Of a stretch of DNA of 64,000 nt, positions 25,999 to 39,099 are shown piece after piece. The notes below the pieces were generated by a model. The model saw only the letters and a list, made by a program, of their open reading frames with translations. It was not told where the DNA came from and ran no database searches. The first letter of the stretch is position 1. Every line of letters starts with the position of its first letter. The DNA comes from Castanea sativa (Eukaryota > Streptophyta > Magnoliopsida > Fagales > Fagaceae). The position numbers were made by a program, and so were the translations under genes. The stretch is from assembly GCF_040712315.1 (NCBI RefSeq), contig NC_134020.1, positions 37,254,751-37,318,750 of the forward strand, given 5' to 3'.

Positions 25999-27444
25999 TA
26001 AAAATTATATTTGTACTATAAGTCAATCAAACATGGTCAATATATGGTTAGTCGAAGGTTTCGCCTTCATTGTAACTTAAGATTTGTATTTCACTCATAG
26101 ACAAGATATGTAGCCCTCAAAGGTTTACCTTCGTAGCCGTAGGTTGTTAGTCTGAATCACGGAATTTTCTCGCGTTCTTTCTTATTCTCTTCTACGTTTC
26201 CTCTTCTGCTCTTGGTAACCTCCAATTTATTTAACATTGTTTATTATCCTATCATTATACTACATTCTACGATCAAGCTTGTTTGTGGCAAGTTTCATTT
26301 TTCTTTAAAAAAGTCCTCAAAATTGTTAAAGATATATTAAGCCCAATAGTGTACTTGGCTTACTTAGTGTGCCTAATCTCACTTAGTGTGCAAACCATGG
26401 TCCAAATCCTGTATTCCAATGAACCCAATACGGGTTCATATAAGAGGCTAAATCCTAAACTAACTATATTTAACTATGATTAATAGGCTTGTTGTACAAG
26501 TATAATACTTGGTTTGCACATTAAGTAAGATTGGACTTGAACCTCTACTATTGGATTTAATATATCTTTAACAAAAAAAAAGAAAAGAAAATCAAATAAT
26601 CTTTCTGGAGTGCTCTATAAATTTTTTTGGTTAAAGTGCAAATTACATCTCTGAAATTTTCGTATATTTGGATTTTACATTTTAAAGTTTTTCGAATTTG
26701 TATTTTACTTCCTAAAGTTATATTTTGTTTACATTAATAGCGTCTTTGTTCATATTTTCCATTAAATGTTACGTAAACTTGTTAGGTGTATTTAGTTAAC
26801 TCAATAAAATGATGTCACATGACATAATAACAATGATGTGGCATCATTTTAAAACATTAATTTTTTTTCCTCCTTTTGAGAGGAAGGCGTTCATAATTTT
26901 TTCTTGGGGGAAGCCTAAAAGAACAAATTTTAATTAGTTAAGTTTTTAAAGAGCTTGAATGAAATTTTCAAAATTTTGGGGGTGAACTTATTCCGTCCTT
27001 TAAGAGTACACACGCAAATCACAATTTTTATGAACAATATGAAAGAGACTCGGCGGTGGAAAGGGGGATGCCGTAGTACAGACAGACAACACATGGGAAG
27101 TATAATTGGTCCTTTCCTTGAAGGAATTATTGGTCAAAATAGGTACGACCAAAACCAATGTCGTCAAACTTTTAAACTTGATTTGATTGATTGCCAAATC
27201 TGTAAATGCTAAACCGGAATAGAGGCAAATGGTTTTGAATCCAAATCTAGGAACTGTGTTTTAATTAGAGCATCGTAATTAGCTGGTAGTTTTGGTTTGT
27301 GATGCGCACATGTTGTAGCAAGATTTTGATTCTTAAAGCATGGCCTAATTAAAGGTAAAAAATAACAACCATATATTAGGACAATAATTCAAATTCATGA
27401 CTTCTGCATACATGAAGATTGAAGATGGAACACTCATGACTTGT

Positions 27445-28425
27445 CAGTGGTGGCCCCAGGATTTTCTTTTAGGGGGTTAATAGTGTCTTGAGCTAAATTT
27501 TTTTGTGGGGAGTAAAAAATAAATGATGAATTTTTCTTTTTGTATATACAATTGTCATATTACATACAATAATCTAACACAGTATTCTAAATAGTATATA
27601 ATACAACTATATTGTAAAATAGTCTAAAAAAATTATTAATAGTTTAAAAATTTGTAAGAAAACAACCATAGAATGCATATAAATAAATAACTAATCATAA
27701 TATTTGTCAAATTAATAATAATTTATTATAATCATATGTAATATCAATTAAATAAAAATATATGATAAAGAAGAATAGTAACATACCTAAGAGTAGGTTT
27801 GAGAGTAAATGTTAAACTAAGAAAAATAAATAGTAACTTATATAAGATTTTGCTTTTAAAGTGTATGGATTTTTAACCACACATGTGGTCATTCTATTGA
27901 AATTGGAGCAAACACTAAAAGACTTTTTGGACTCGAAAAATTGTAGAACAATTATCAAACTACTTGATTAGATAGAAAGAAAATATAGAAGGGAGAAAGA
28001 GAGAATGAGAAAAGAATCATAGATGTAAATACAGATCAGTTGGTAGTACAAGTGGTATAAGTTTTTGTTGATGAAGAAGAAAAGTGCAAAAAAAAAAAAA
28101 AAAATTTCATTCTACCATCAACTGAAAAGTAAGCCAGAATCTAGAGAGAAGGTTGATTTATTTTTTAATAAATGAGCAATTTTAAGAGGACAAAACATTT
28201 AGGCAATAAAATCTAGATGACAAGTTATTAAAAGTATGTAAAAAAAATGATATTAGTTATGGAGTTAGATAAAAAGCCAATATATTACAACTTGTCACTT
28301 AGCCTTTATTGTAAAAATATTGTGAAAATAGCATTAATATAATCATATTTCAAGTTTATTTCAAGTGGGCTTAAGCAAAATTTAGGGTTTGAGTGATCAA
28401 AATTTTATTTTAAGGCTCAAAAAAA

Positions 28426-28459
<34 letters not shown>

Positions 28460-28527
28460 TTTTTTTTTTTGGGGGCAAAGCCAGGGGTTCATTTGAACCC
28501 CCTGGGCTGGCTGTAGAGCCGCCCCTG
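27445..28527. mobile_element. hAT-like nonautonomous element
   Basis: A perfect 8 bp duplication TGACTTGT flanks it (27437-27444, 28528-28535). The termini are CAGTGGTGGCCCCAG and GAGCCGCCCCTG, inverted relatives with the CAG...CTG ends typical of hAT. The interior is AT-rich without a transposase frame. It is absent from copies A and B at the matching position. Confidence 0.88.
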
Positions 28528-29370
28528 TGACTTGTTCTATCCTTTCCAATAAAGTGATGTCCACAATTAACGGCTACCGTTTCCTAACAACTCTTCTGAT
28601 AAGGACATTCATTTTACTAGACACAATTTGCTCAAGTTAGATTACATCACTTACACTAATACTTAGGTGAAAAACAACAATCACCCCTTAATACATACAT
28701 AAGTTGATTAAGTTGTGGTAACGTGTGTGAGAAAGTGTGTATATATAAACTTTTTGGTTTCCTACTCCAATTTTTCATTGTACAAAATGCATGCAGTCAA
28801 TATCAAACCTTCAACATTCTTAAAAAAGTTTTACTCCTATTTTCAAGAGATTTATCAAACAGAAGCATTCTCCGTCCCCACCTGGGAGTCAAATCTTGAC
28901 AACCCATGTTCAAAGCATGTTAGTGTCTTAGCCTATGGAGAGAGTGAGAGAGAAGGTTGTCCATTTTGAATTTTGGAATTCTCTGTTGACACCTTTGTTT
29001 TTTTTTTGAATGAACACCTTTAGTATTTAAGCCATGATTTTAAAAACCGAAGTAAATAAAGATAAGGAACTGAAAAATGGAGTAGTTTTCGGTTTCTTTT
29101 GGTCCAATTTGTGGTCTAATTGGTGATAACATAAATTAATAATATAATAAAATTATATATTTAAATTATGTTCCTTTTTTTTCTTCTTCTTGTAGATACT
29201 TTCTATTGATGTAAATGCACTATTGTATTTTGGAATGTAGTTATCTTCACGTTTTATAATCAAGAATATTATTTTATTTGTCTTTAACGTTAGTTATGTC
29301 ACATGTCTTCATCAATCATTGTTTTTTTTTAAAAATTGTTTGTCTTCTATCTCTGTGTAACATACTGCCT

Positions 29371-32300
29371 AAGGGTGTGCATGGGTCGAATTGGGTCAGG
29401 TTGAGAGGTTTTTTCAACCCAATCCATCATGGTGGGTTAACAAAAATCCAACCATCACAGGGTTCCAACTCAACCCAACTCGATCCACATGGGTTGGGTT
29501 GGGTTGGACATATTATTATTATTTTTTTAAATTACTAATATTAATATTAAATTGAGAATTAGAATAACATTACCACAAATGTCACGTCCCAAACCCCAAA
29601 GGGCCCAAAGCATGAGAAAGACGTTTCAAGTACTTGTAAATTTTTCCTTTTTGACAATTCAATTCACATAAATCCTATCAAGAACCAACATCAAGAATTA
29701 TCATAATAATTCCATTTAATATACTCTCAAAGTAAGTCGGAGCTCTAAGCATTAATTACAAGGACCATTGGCCACAAAAGAATAGAGGTTTGAATAAATA
29801 ATTACATATCATTAGATTGTCCCATTAGTGGGAATAACGTCACAACCACTATAATATACAAAAAAATGAGTAAAGCCTATTCTAAGATGTACATCATCTA
29901 ATATCTCCATTTCAAAAGTTCAGCTTCCATCATTAGTTAGTCTAACTACTATTAGCCACAAAAAAGTTGTTTTAAAAGATTGTTGCTTACTCTGAAAAGT
30001 TTATAAAATAATGGAATGTGACAGAGTCCAGTAAGTAGCATAGTTAATGGAGGTGAGGGAAATGTAAGTTTCATTTTGAATAATAATAATATGACAAGAA
30101 TGATTAAGTAATAAAACACAAAGTTTCTCAAAGTCAATACCTTGGAACTATATACTATAATCTGTGAGCATCAACGACATAATTTCCAAAGCCATAATAT
30201 CTAATATAAGGCAAATTATCACAAATATACCACACTACCACATAGACCGGTCAGGGGATCCATCCATTCACAACTGGCATGATATTGTTCTCTCTGGTAT
30301 GTAAACTCTTGGCCCCATGGACAGCAGCCTCACCCATATCCTCAAGGTTTTTCTCTCTCCCCATGGGCAGCAGAGAGAGCATGTCAAATAGAACCTCTTT
30401 TGCATGTGGTCTTTTGGCTCCATGGACAGTAGGCTCATCCACACACAATCAAGGAAACTTCCCCCTCCCATGGGCAGCAGGGAAGAACGCGTCATCTAAA
30501 GTAAAAGGGCATTGACCTAGATCTGATTCCGTTGTCACAAAGACTATGAAAATCAAATCGAGTGATCATCAAGAAATCACACATGGCATAGGGCTAAAAC
30601 AACATAAAGGTCACAGGTTACATATACTTTAAAACACATAGTTTATGAATGCGTTTGGATAGCACAGCACGTCCACGTCCAGCCCGTTTTTTTTTTCCAC
30701 GCGCATATGTCACTGTTCATTGGCCATGAACAGTGATTTTAGGCCAATGAACAGTACTTTTTGGGATGAACAGTAATTTTTACACATTAAAAAATTATTT
30801 TTGTACAATGTTTTCAGTTTTCAGTTTTCAGTAATAAGTTCTATCCAAACAGACTCTATATCTAGGTAGTTTCAGAAAACCTTAAATAATCTAACTTTCA
30901 CAAAGTTTGTAAGGTTTTCAACCTCATTCTTGTCAAAAAGATTTTCTATCTTTTTCTCAAATAACAAGACAAGATAAGCATCTTTAAAATTTTCAATATA
31001 CCATAAAATCAATGAATTCCTTATCAAAGATTAAATCAAAGATGCTCATATTTTCCATATTAACAATTCATGCATTTCCTCAAATGCAATACCAAAATGA
31101 TGCACTTTTCATATATAATAATATATAATAGGGTCACAACACTATACTTTTAAGAAAACATATATCCATATATAATTTTTCAAAATGTGTTTGATCCAAA
31201 AACAACATTTATGCAACATGGTTATTTTTCAAAAATTCCATTAAAAAGCTACTTACCTCACAACTGCAAAATCCTAATTCTCCAAGCTCCAAGGAAATTA
31301 GCTAGAACCTAAACACTATCAAGTAAACCTATCACAATAAGCATAGAGCCTGAAATTACATCTTGCTACAATTTAGGAATTTCCAAATAAGCACTTAATT
31401 AGGCAAGCCTAGTATTTAACTTCATCAATAATAATATATGCCACTTCCAAAGTTTCTCAACAAATTGATTCACAAGGTATAAACTCCAATTTATAAAGTT
31501 AACCCATTTAATATCATCTCTATTGTTATGACTAGCTTCCATAAAATTTACACGACATCATTAAGAGACTCATGAAAGCAAATATCAAAATATCCTCCAA
31601 GCCAAGAAATTTAGGATTTCAACTAACTCCAAATAAACCCAATGGCAACGGGAAAATTAAATTTACCAACCATCACATGTTCTAACTTAAAACCCCTAAA
31701 TTTTCCATCATACATAAACCTTAAGTAGTCATTATTAGCACAAATTATATACCCACTCATCAAATAATTCCACCAATACAAAACCCATACATAAAAACAC
31801 ATAAATATCACTTCCAATGCTCATAAATTATATGGATATCATTATTAAAGCTTAGATAAAAACTAACCTCAAGCAAAAGTGTAAAACCCACAAAAAAAAT
31901 TAGACATTTTTACCTCAAAAAAAAGAAAAAGAAAAAGAAAAAGAAAAAAGAATGAAGATGATTATAGGTTCTTAACAATTTTCTGGTGATCTTGCCGGAA
32001 AAATGATGGTGGAAATGGTGGTGGTGGTGTGGAAGTGTTGGTAGGGAGGATGAGAGTGATAGAGAGGAGTGTGTTTAAGTGAAAAGAAAAGAAAAGAAGC
32101 AAATGAGAGATATGGCAGGATGTGAGAGGGTGAGATAGATTGAAATGAGTGGTGGGGAGTGGGGTTAGGTGGGGCATGTGGGAACTAAAAAAATTTGACT
32201 TCCTCCTTCTTTTGACTTATTGGATGTTACAACAAATAAGGGCAAATTTATAAACAAATAATCCAGAGCATAATTCCAAACTAACACAAACTATATGAGA

Positions 32301-32569
32301 AGAACTTAGGATTTGTGTTTTATTTAGGAAGAGGAGTAAAAAAAGTAAATGAATTTTTTTTACAATATATTTTATAAAATTTAAATATATATTAAATATA
32401 GGTGAGTTGAGTCAAGTTAGGCGGATTCGTAAATCTTATGAACCGAACCCAACCTGACCTATTGTAAAAACAAATTTCACAACTCAACCTAACTCACCTA
32501 CCCCTAAAATCGACCCAACCTAGTGGTCTGGGTCGGTTTTGGTGGGTTGTTTGCACTTGCACACCCTAG
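29371..32569. mobile_element. hAT-like element, ~3.2 kb
   Basis: The left end AAGGGTGTGCATGGGTC and the right end TTGCACACCCTAG are inverted. Flanking 8-mers TACTGCCT (29363-29370) and TATTGCCT (32570-32577) match in seven positions. Both subterminal zones are packed with (A)ACCCAAC / GTTGGGTT motifs in both orientations, typical of hAT transposase-binding regions. No intact transposase is visible. The inside includes a degenerate direct repeat near 30290-30490 (CCATGG(A/G)CAGCAG motif four times), a MITE at about 30651-30856 and a possible further nested element (TGTCACGTCC near 29579, GGATGTTACA near 32222). Confidence 0.68.
30651..30856. mobile_element. MITE of the GTTTGGATAG family
   Basis: Ends GCGTTTGGATAG and CTATCCAAACAGAC are inverted. 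The interior has ATGAACAGT repeats as in other members of this family. The target duplication is not clear. Confidence 0.6.
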
Positions 32570-33310
32570 TATTGCCTCTTTTTTTTTTTTTTTGGTGGCT
32601 AAATGGGCGTGTGTATGCTATTTTGGTTGTTTGCTCTTCTTCTTCTTCTACTTCTTCTTCTTCTTCTTCTTTTTTCATTTGGTTCTTTGCTTTTTATTTT
32701 ATTTTTAATTGGGCATGATTTTGTTTTAATAAACTTTGTGGGATTTTTTTGATTGATTATTTATTTATTTTTTTTAATTGAGCACTATTTTTTAATAAGG
32801 GATATGAGTCAATGTATACCAATATTATTTTCCATCCTTGTATTTTTCTTTTCAATCAAATAAATGAGTTTTTTCTCTACTTTTCCATCCTTCCATCCAA
32901 ACACATGCAAGTATTGTGAAAATAAACCCACTTACGCAAGATTAAAGAAGAGAGAAGAAAAAATAGACACATAAAATTCATGTGGTTCGGCAATATGCCG
33001 ACGTTCATAAATGGCGATAGAGAAAGTTCTACTATAAAATTAAGAGATTACAATAGTTGAATAATAACACTCTCACAAGACCCAAACCCCAAATACACTA
33101 TTGACTCTCACACACAAAGAGCACCCAATTCTATTTACACTAGACCTTGTAGATATCTCTTTCTCCATACAATTAAGCAGCTACATCACATAATATATAT
33201 TGTAGAGATTTAGACTCCTTAACACAATCTGTTTAACCTAATATTAAGCCAAGTTGATTAACAAATTTGTTAATTAACACTAGGTTAAACTAATATGTGT
33301 AAAACAAATA

Positions 33311-34861
33311 GGCGTAAATGCACTTTTGGTTCATATATTTTGGGGTCATTTCTATTTTGATCATTACATTTTCATTTCATCACTTTTAGTCCCTAAATCA
33401 ATTAACGCGTTCCATTTTAGTTCTTACCGTTACTCACTTAATAAAAATTGCTGATGTGGCAAACGGCGTTCATTGTTGGCACATTAAATGCTGACGTGGC
33501 CAATAAAATAATATTAAAAATGCCACGTCAGCTTATAAATAAATAAAAAAATTATTTATTTATTTTAACTAAATAAAAAAAATTAAAAATAGAATGTTTA
33601 AAAAAGAAATTAAATTAATTAAATTTTAAAAAAAAATTCTTTACATTGTGTTCTTCCAGTCTTCATGAGTTCTTCCTTAAAATCAAGAACATCAAGAACA
33701 TGCCAACATGAAACACCCAAAATCAAAAGGCACAGATCTACAAGATCTACAAAATACAAAGAATTTCAAAGATTCAAAACACAAAGAACACAAACCCAAA
33801 CCCAACCCTCAAATCTCTAGCAAACCTAGAACACATGAAAAATCAAACCCTCCATACAAACATCAAACCCATTTCCCTTTGAGTCAGAATCCGATGCCTT
33901 TTGATAATTCGTGGAAATCAGAGCTACCGGCGCTGCCGTAGAGACTGAGTCGGCGGGGTTGGTGCTGGGGCTGGGGCTGTGGCTGTAGCTGTAGCCGTAG
34001 CTAGCCGAGGCTTTGAGCTCGGCTCTAGCGACTTCTTTGGCTGCGAGCACTGAAAGCCGCTTGATCTCCGCTTTTCTGGCCACCGAGAGCTGCCATTTTT
34101 GTTGGATGAAAAACCCGATCGCCACAATGAAAACTAGAAATAGGCTCTCAAACCCTAATATATACTCGATACTGTGCATTTGTGTTCTCCACCGTTCGAT
34201 TATACACATCCAGCGACTGCGAGAACACCGAAAAATCCAATTATCGCCATCGCACATAGATTTCTTGTTTTCAAGTCTGGGAATGATCAGCCAATCGGGA
34301 TTCGATTTAGGTGATCACAGATCAGAAAAATGAAACAAAACGGAGATAAAATGGTTTGGTGAATGAGCGAGTGATAGTGAAGAGAAATTGAAAAGGGAAA
34401 TGGGTACGGAGATAAAATAGTTTGGTGAATGAGCGAGTGATAGTGAAGTGAAATTGAAAAGGGAAATGGGTTTGATGTTTGTATGGAGGGTTTGATTTTT
34501 CATGTAAAGAATTTGTAGGGAAGAACATAATGTAAAGATTTTTTTTTTTTAGTTTGATTAATTTAATTTCTTTTTTAAATAATCTGTTTTTAATTTTTTT
34601 TATTTAGTTAAAATAAATAAATAATTTATTTATTTATAAGTTGGCATGGCATTTTTAATATTATTTTATTGGCCACGTCAGCATTTAATGTGTCAATAGT
34701 GAACGCTGTTTGCCACATCAGCAATTTTTGTTAAGTGAGTAACGGTAAGGACCAAAATGAAACGCGTTAATTGATTTAGGGACTAAAAGTGGTGAAATGA
34801 AAATGTAGGGACTAAAATAGAAATGACCCCAAAATATAGGGACCAAAAGTACATTTACGCC
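33311..34861. mobile_element. Pack-MULE-like element with captured sequence
   Basis: The ends are GGCGTAAATGCACTTTTGGT and the complement of GGCGTAAATGTACTTTTGGT. The terminal inverted repeats run about 350 bp per side. The flanks are an exact 9 bp direct repeat AAACAAATA (33302-33310 and 34862-34870), diagnostic of Mutator-like elements. There is no transposase. The centre (about 33886-34318) is GC-richer and encodes a membrane-anchor-like ORF on the minus strand, so this is probably a nonautonomous MULE carrying a host gene fragment. The right side also holds a ~75 bp tandem duplication (34340-34470). Confidence 0.88.
33826..34257 (-). pseudogene. captured gene fragment, predicted single-pass membrane protein N-terminus
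   Basis: A 143-residue open frame inside the MULE-like element. Around residues 27-51 a Met starts a hydrophobic segment (ESLFLVFIVAIGFFI), followed by basic and Ala/Glu-rich sequence (RKAEIKRLSVLAAKEVARAE). After that comes a Ser/Pro-rich stretch with SYGYSYSHSPSPS. This layout suggests the first exon of a host gene for a single-pass membrane protein with a helical juxtamembrane region. I do not recognise the family. The last ~15 residues come from the inverted-repeat zone, so the frame is a fragment fused to transposon sequence. Whether it is transcribed is unknown. Confidence 0.5.
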
Positions 34862-36439
34862 AAACAAATATAATGCGGAAATATAAAGAACACAAAAATC
34901 TGATGACCAAGGAAAACCAAATAGGCAAAAAACCTGGGAAGGATTTAACCTAGCTATCCTCAAGGTAAAAAGCAAATCCACTAGAAAGAATTGAAGTTTG
35001 TACAATAAGACTTAGACCACTAATATTCTATTGCTACCTCGAGTAGAAAACTTACTACCACGATCCCATGATAGCTCCGAGTCTACGGACTACTTCTTTC
35101 TTTGATCCACTGCAAACGCAAGTTCTCTTACTTGTGAATCTTGATCTTCTTGAATGTTCTTTGTGCAGCAACTGAAATGATCATCAAGCTGTTGACATCA
35201 ATCACGATCTTGATAACCCTAAGTGTGTATGAAGGTAAACACCTCTAGATCTCACAAGAGATTCAAATATATAGCATATCAAAAGCCTCTAAAACGTAGT
35301 TTAGGGTTTTTTATTTATACGAGACATAAAACATAAAACCCTACACGTCAAACGGGCTTGGGCTGAGTTGGAAATTCTGCAGAAAAAAACAATCTGCACG
35401 ATTCTCGATCGATCGAATCTAATTTTCAATCGATCGAGCCTTGCAAAATTTGACCAATAATTTCTGCAATCACTAGATTCCAACTTTACAACAAAACATA
35501 CTTTGAGCAAGCCTAAACCTAGACTCTATGTTTTGATCATTGTTTGCTAACACAATACACATTGAAGTTCTAATACATTAGTCCCTACAGTCTTAATACC
35601 TAACAATCTTCCCATTTGGCAATCCGTGACAAAACACATCACAAACATGAAATGCTCAAAGTTACAAAACAGGCCATTTAAAATTAAAATGCTCTAAACA
35701 CAATTCAACCTAACTAATATCTATCAGTTGCCAGTGTAGACAGTAGCCATGACTAAATTAACCTGTATATTCCTAAAACCCTCAACAAACACATAAACAC
35801 ATGTGCGAAAAATACAAGTAAAACAAAATAAATTCTTGATTTCACAACACAGAAAATAAAAGACATATACCATGAATAACCTCATAATATAAATCAATAA
35901 CCAATGTATCATATGTGAAACAAGAAACAAATAAAAGAAACACAAAAGAAAGTATCTCCCCTTAACATATACAACTCACAAAAATAAATACATCATGATC
36001 CAAATAAAAAGAAATACATCAAGGAAGCACCTAGATACAATCTAGTTCCAAAACAAAAACAACTCCATATCATGCATATGTACTTCCCCTTTGTGTGACG
36101 AATTGCCAAAGGGCAATCAGGACTCATCATCAAAAGGTGGAGGTGGAGAAGAATGTCCAGCACTCGCCAAATCTGCTCGTAAAGCCTGAAGCTCAGTAAG
36201 CACATCCACAAAAATCTATCCATGAGCTGCCTAAACGGTCATCATAATATCTAGTAAACTCCATATAGAAGCATCACTAGAAGAAGGTGGAGGAACAACA
36301 GCGGCGGTAGGATAAACATACTCCTCAGCAGTAGGGTCGCCAGATGTAGAAGGCCGAGATGCATCTATAGAAGACTCAACTCTAGGGCGTTTAGAGCTAG
36401 CTTTCATATGAGCTGCTTTTTCCCGAAGACAGGTGGCAC

Positions 36440-37248
36440 CTATGGGAGCTATGATATGTACAGCCTCAGATGTGGGAAAATCCTCTAAACCTAAGTTTAA
36501 AAGAATTCTATGAATAAAAATAGGGAAGAAAGACCATGAGATTTTGCACTACTCCTATGAACCTCAACAACATATTGAATAAAAAGAGTAGGAAAACTCA
36601 TAAGAGCATTAGTAACTAAGGCTTAAAAAAAGGCACATCTCTCAATGGGAATGGTATGAAAATGAGAGATAGGCCAAATAGAATGACAAGCAATCCGAAA
36701 AAACAAATAATTGAGTTTAATAAGCTCATGAGAAGTGATACAAGGATCATTACCCCAACTAGTGGTGGTACCGGTAATGAAAGACATGATGTCATTAAGA
36801 GGAGGGGACTCAGTGTATGGGTACACGAGTTGCTGTACCAAAGGTACACCTAGAGCAGAGGCCACTACATGGGGTGTAATGACATACTCCTCACCCTTAT
36901 CCAACTCCTCACATATTGAGTGTTGGAAGCATCGCAGTGGACAGAGAGGTTCGAGTAGAACTCTCTAATCAAAGTAGCCGGAGGAGGATGCTCTACCTCT
37001 AAGAGTGGTAACCAGCTTGTACGCTCAAAGTTCCTACGTATCTCTAGATCTAACTCATCAAGTATGACCTTACGCTTAGCCCAGATCGACCTAAAAATGT
37101 TTAGTTTCTCATAGGTTGCTTGGTTTTTCTCAGTTTGAAACCTATCACTATCAAAAATAGGGGTAGAGGGGGTGGATGTTTTCTTGTTTGCCCTAGTTTT
37201 CCTAACCATTGTGCTAAGAGAATAGACAAAAAGGAAAAAAAAACACAA
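36440..37248 (-). pseudogene. putative plant transposon protein domain remnant (PF20167-like)
   Basis: The first frame (37248-36865) starts near MVRKTRANKKTSTPSTPIFD and runs to YSNLSVHCDASNTQYVRSWI. A frameshift near 36900 moves the reading to KGEEYVITPHVVASALGVPL and on through GNDPCITSHELIKLNYLFFR to ERCAFF. An in-frame stop near 36626 follows, and the frame then resumes as ALVTNALMSFPTLFIQYVVE. These phrases match the domain known as putative plant transposon protein, found in many plant repeat-derived ORFs. With one frameshift and at least one stop it is a pseudogene. It lies upstream of the minus-strand LTR at 32915-35605 and probably belongs to that element. Confidence 0.6.
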
Positions 37249-39099
37249 TGGCAGACTACATTAGACAAGGTTAGAGCACAAAAAACTCAATAAATAATAA
37301 TCTATATGATGCATGTAAGGAATGCACATATGATGCATGCTCTAATGTATTAAAATTTGTTCAATTGTACTTCATGACACATCAATTGACTTGAACCCAG
37401 AGGTTTAAAGCAAAAACCCCAAATTTTGAAAAAACCACTTTCAAGAAGAACAACAAATTGATCAATTGATCATTATACTAGTTAGATAACATCATATAAT
37501 GACATAATCAACCAACAACACAAGCCAATTTCATCAATTTTAGCCCAATTGAACAAAATCCCCAATTTTTTAAAGTTTCAAGCCCTAGAAATTCCAATTT
37601 ATCCCAAATCACAAAATTGATCAAATTAAAGCATGAGAATCAAGTTTATATCATCTAGGAACAAAAACCCATTGAGCAAATTTGATTAAAAACAAGTGAA
37701 AACACAAAAATCCTAAATCTCTTATGTTCGAAAATTTTGATGAAAAATGCATGAAAATTGTGATTTTAATGAAAAAGAAGGGTATTTAGGTCTTACTTGC
37801 ACTTGAAGACAAAAGCACTTGAGAAAATTTAGGAGGAAAACGACAAAATAGGCTTGGATAAGATCGTTTAAGGAGGAACAGTGGAAAAACTTTTGAAAAA
37901 GGTTTGAAAAGTGTGATGAGCACGTGAAAAATCACCTTTTTGAAAGCCTTCTGACCAAAATTTGATCCGTCGAAAATAAGCCTCGATCGATTGAAAAACA
38001 TATTCGATCGATCTAGCATTAATCAAGCAAGGCAGATTGAAACCTAACTTTTTATCACATTTTCGATTGGTCGAGAGACAGATTTGATCGATTGAAAATC
38101 TTGAAAATTCAATTTTTTTGGAAAACAAGGCATTTTAATGCAGAAACTTCTCAAAACTCAATGTTTCATGAATGGAATGCATGAGAATGAGATAAAAAGT
38201 TTTTTAAAAATTGAATTTAACCCAAATCTTCCACAAACAAAATTTTTCATACAATTTGTCTTCAAAACTCAAAAATCAAACACATTTTGCGTTAACGTCA
38301 AGGGCATATAATCTTGGATGGCCAAAACACATTTACACACAATATCACGTACTAATTTTAGCAAGGAATAACTTGTGTAGTGTGTGCAACTAGTAACAAC
38401 ATGAGATATATGTGAGGTGATAAGTAGATAGTAATCAATCACATTTTCTACAGAATTCATTACATAAAATTGAAAGTGACTATCACCTAAAGAGTTACAT
38501 CATATAACTCCCACATTTCCTAGAAAATAAGCTTGCAATCATGGAAGTTTCTTGTTTTGCCTTATAATGTGCACACCAATTTCATTTAATTGTTAATTGA
38601 TATTTAAGCCAAATAATGTATACACCAATTTTTTTTTTATAAATTTATTATAACCGAAGCTACACCTTATGTTCTTTTTGTGCATGTGCTACACTTTCTC
38701 GAGTATAAAATCTTATGATATGCACTAAGGTGTTCATGATTGGCTAGTAAACAGTAGTAAGATAGTTATTTATGCTTTTCTCTTAGGATTTTTTAGTCCT
38801 TACAATCAAAAGCATGTGACTTCAAAATTAAGATCATGTGATAAAAAACTATGAACAATTCCCACACAACATGCACTGCATAGCCAAAACTAGCAAAGTG
38901 CAATAAAATTAAGCTCATCCAGGCTGAACAAGGTACACAAGCATGTTATGTAAAAATACTATGGCCAACTTTTATTACAAAATCCAAGATATATTAAGCA
39001 AAACAGATTTTTCCCTTTTCCCTTTTCTTTTTCCTTTTTTTTTTTAATTTTTAATTTTTAATTTTTAATTTATTTTTTTGGAAAAACAAAAACAACCTA
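37249..39099. other. retroelement internal DNA without a recognisable gene
   Basis: No exon. Several CGATCGAT/TCGATCGA-rich patches near 37960-38100 recall those in the LTR-like DNA at 35400-35440, which supports one element spanning this stretch. Confidence 0.45.

Larger units (their letters stand above)
24379..28866. repeat. segmental duplication copy C (most diverged)
   Basis: Homologous in order to 54606-58290 (copy B) and in part to 43555-46227 (copy A). Landmarks are AGGTACAATTGAATTCAGTA at 24385, TTGAGGAAAAAACTGTCATT near 25160, GTTTCCTACTCCAATTTTTC near 28757 and GAGATTTATCAAACAGA near 28847. It differs from B by many substitutions and by its own insertions (25317-25998 and 27445-28527). 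It lacks the MULE-like element of B. No gene is evident. Confidence 0.8.
32915..35605 (-). mobile_element. LTR of a minus-strand retroelement, split by a MULE-like insertion
   Basis: On the minus strand the segment starts TGTTAGGTATTAAG directly after a purine-rich tract (AAATGGGAAGATTG), as expected of a 3' LTR. It ends ATTTTCACA near 32915. Removing the inserted element and one target copy leaves about 1.1 kb. A related LTR with the same start and the same preceding phrase (TTTGTCACGGATTGCCAAA) lies at 58771-59786. The lineage is probably Ty1/copia of the SIRE type, judged from the purine tract only. The left border is the less certain end. Confidence 0.6.

Noticed and set aside
32523..32708. 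Phe-rich plus-strand ORF
   Set aside because: Encoded by TTC/T-rich simple sequence; it crosses the hAT-like element end.
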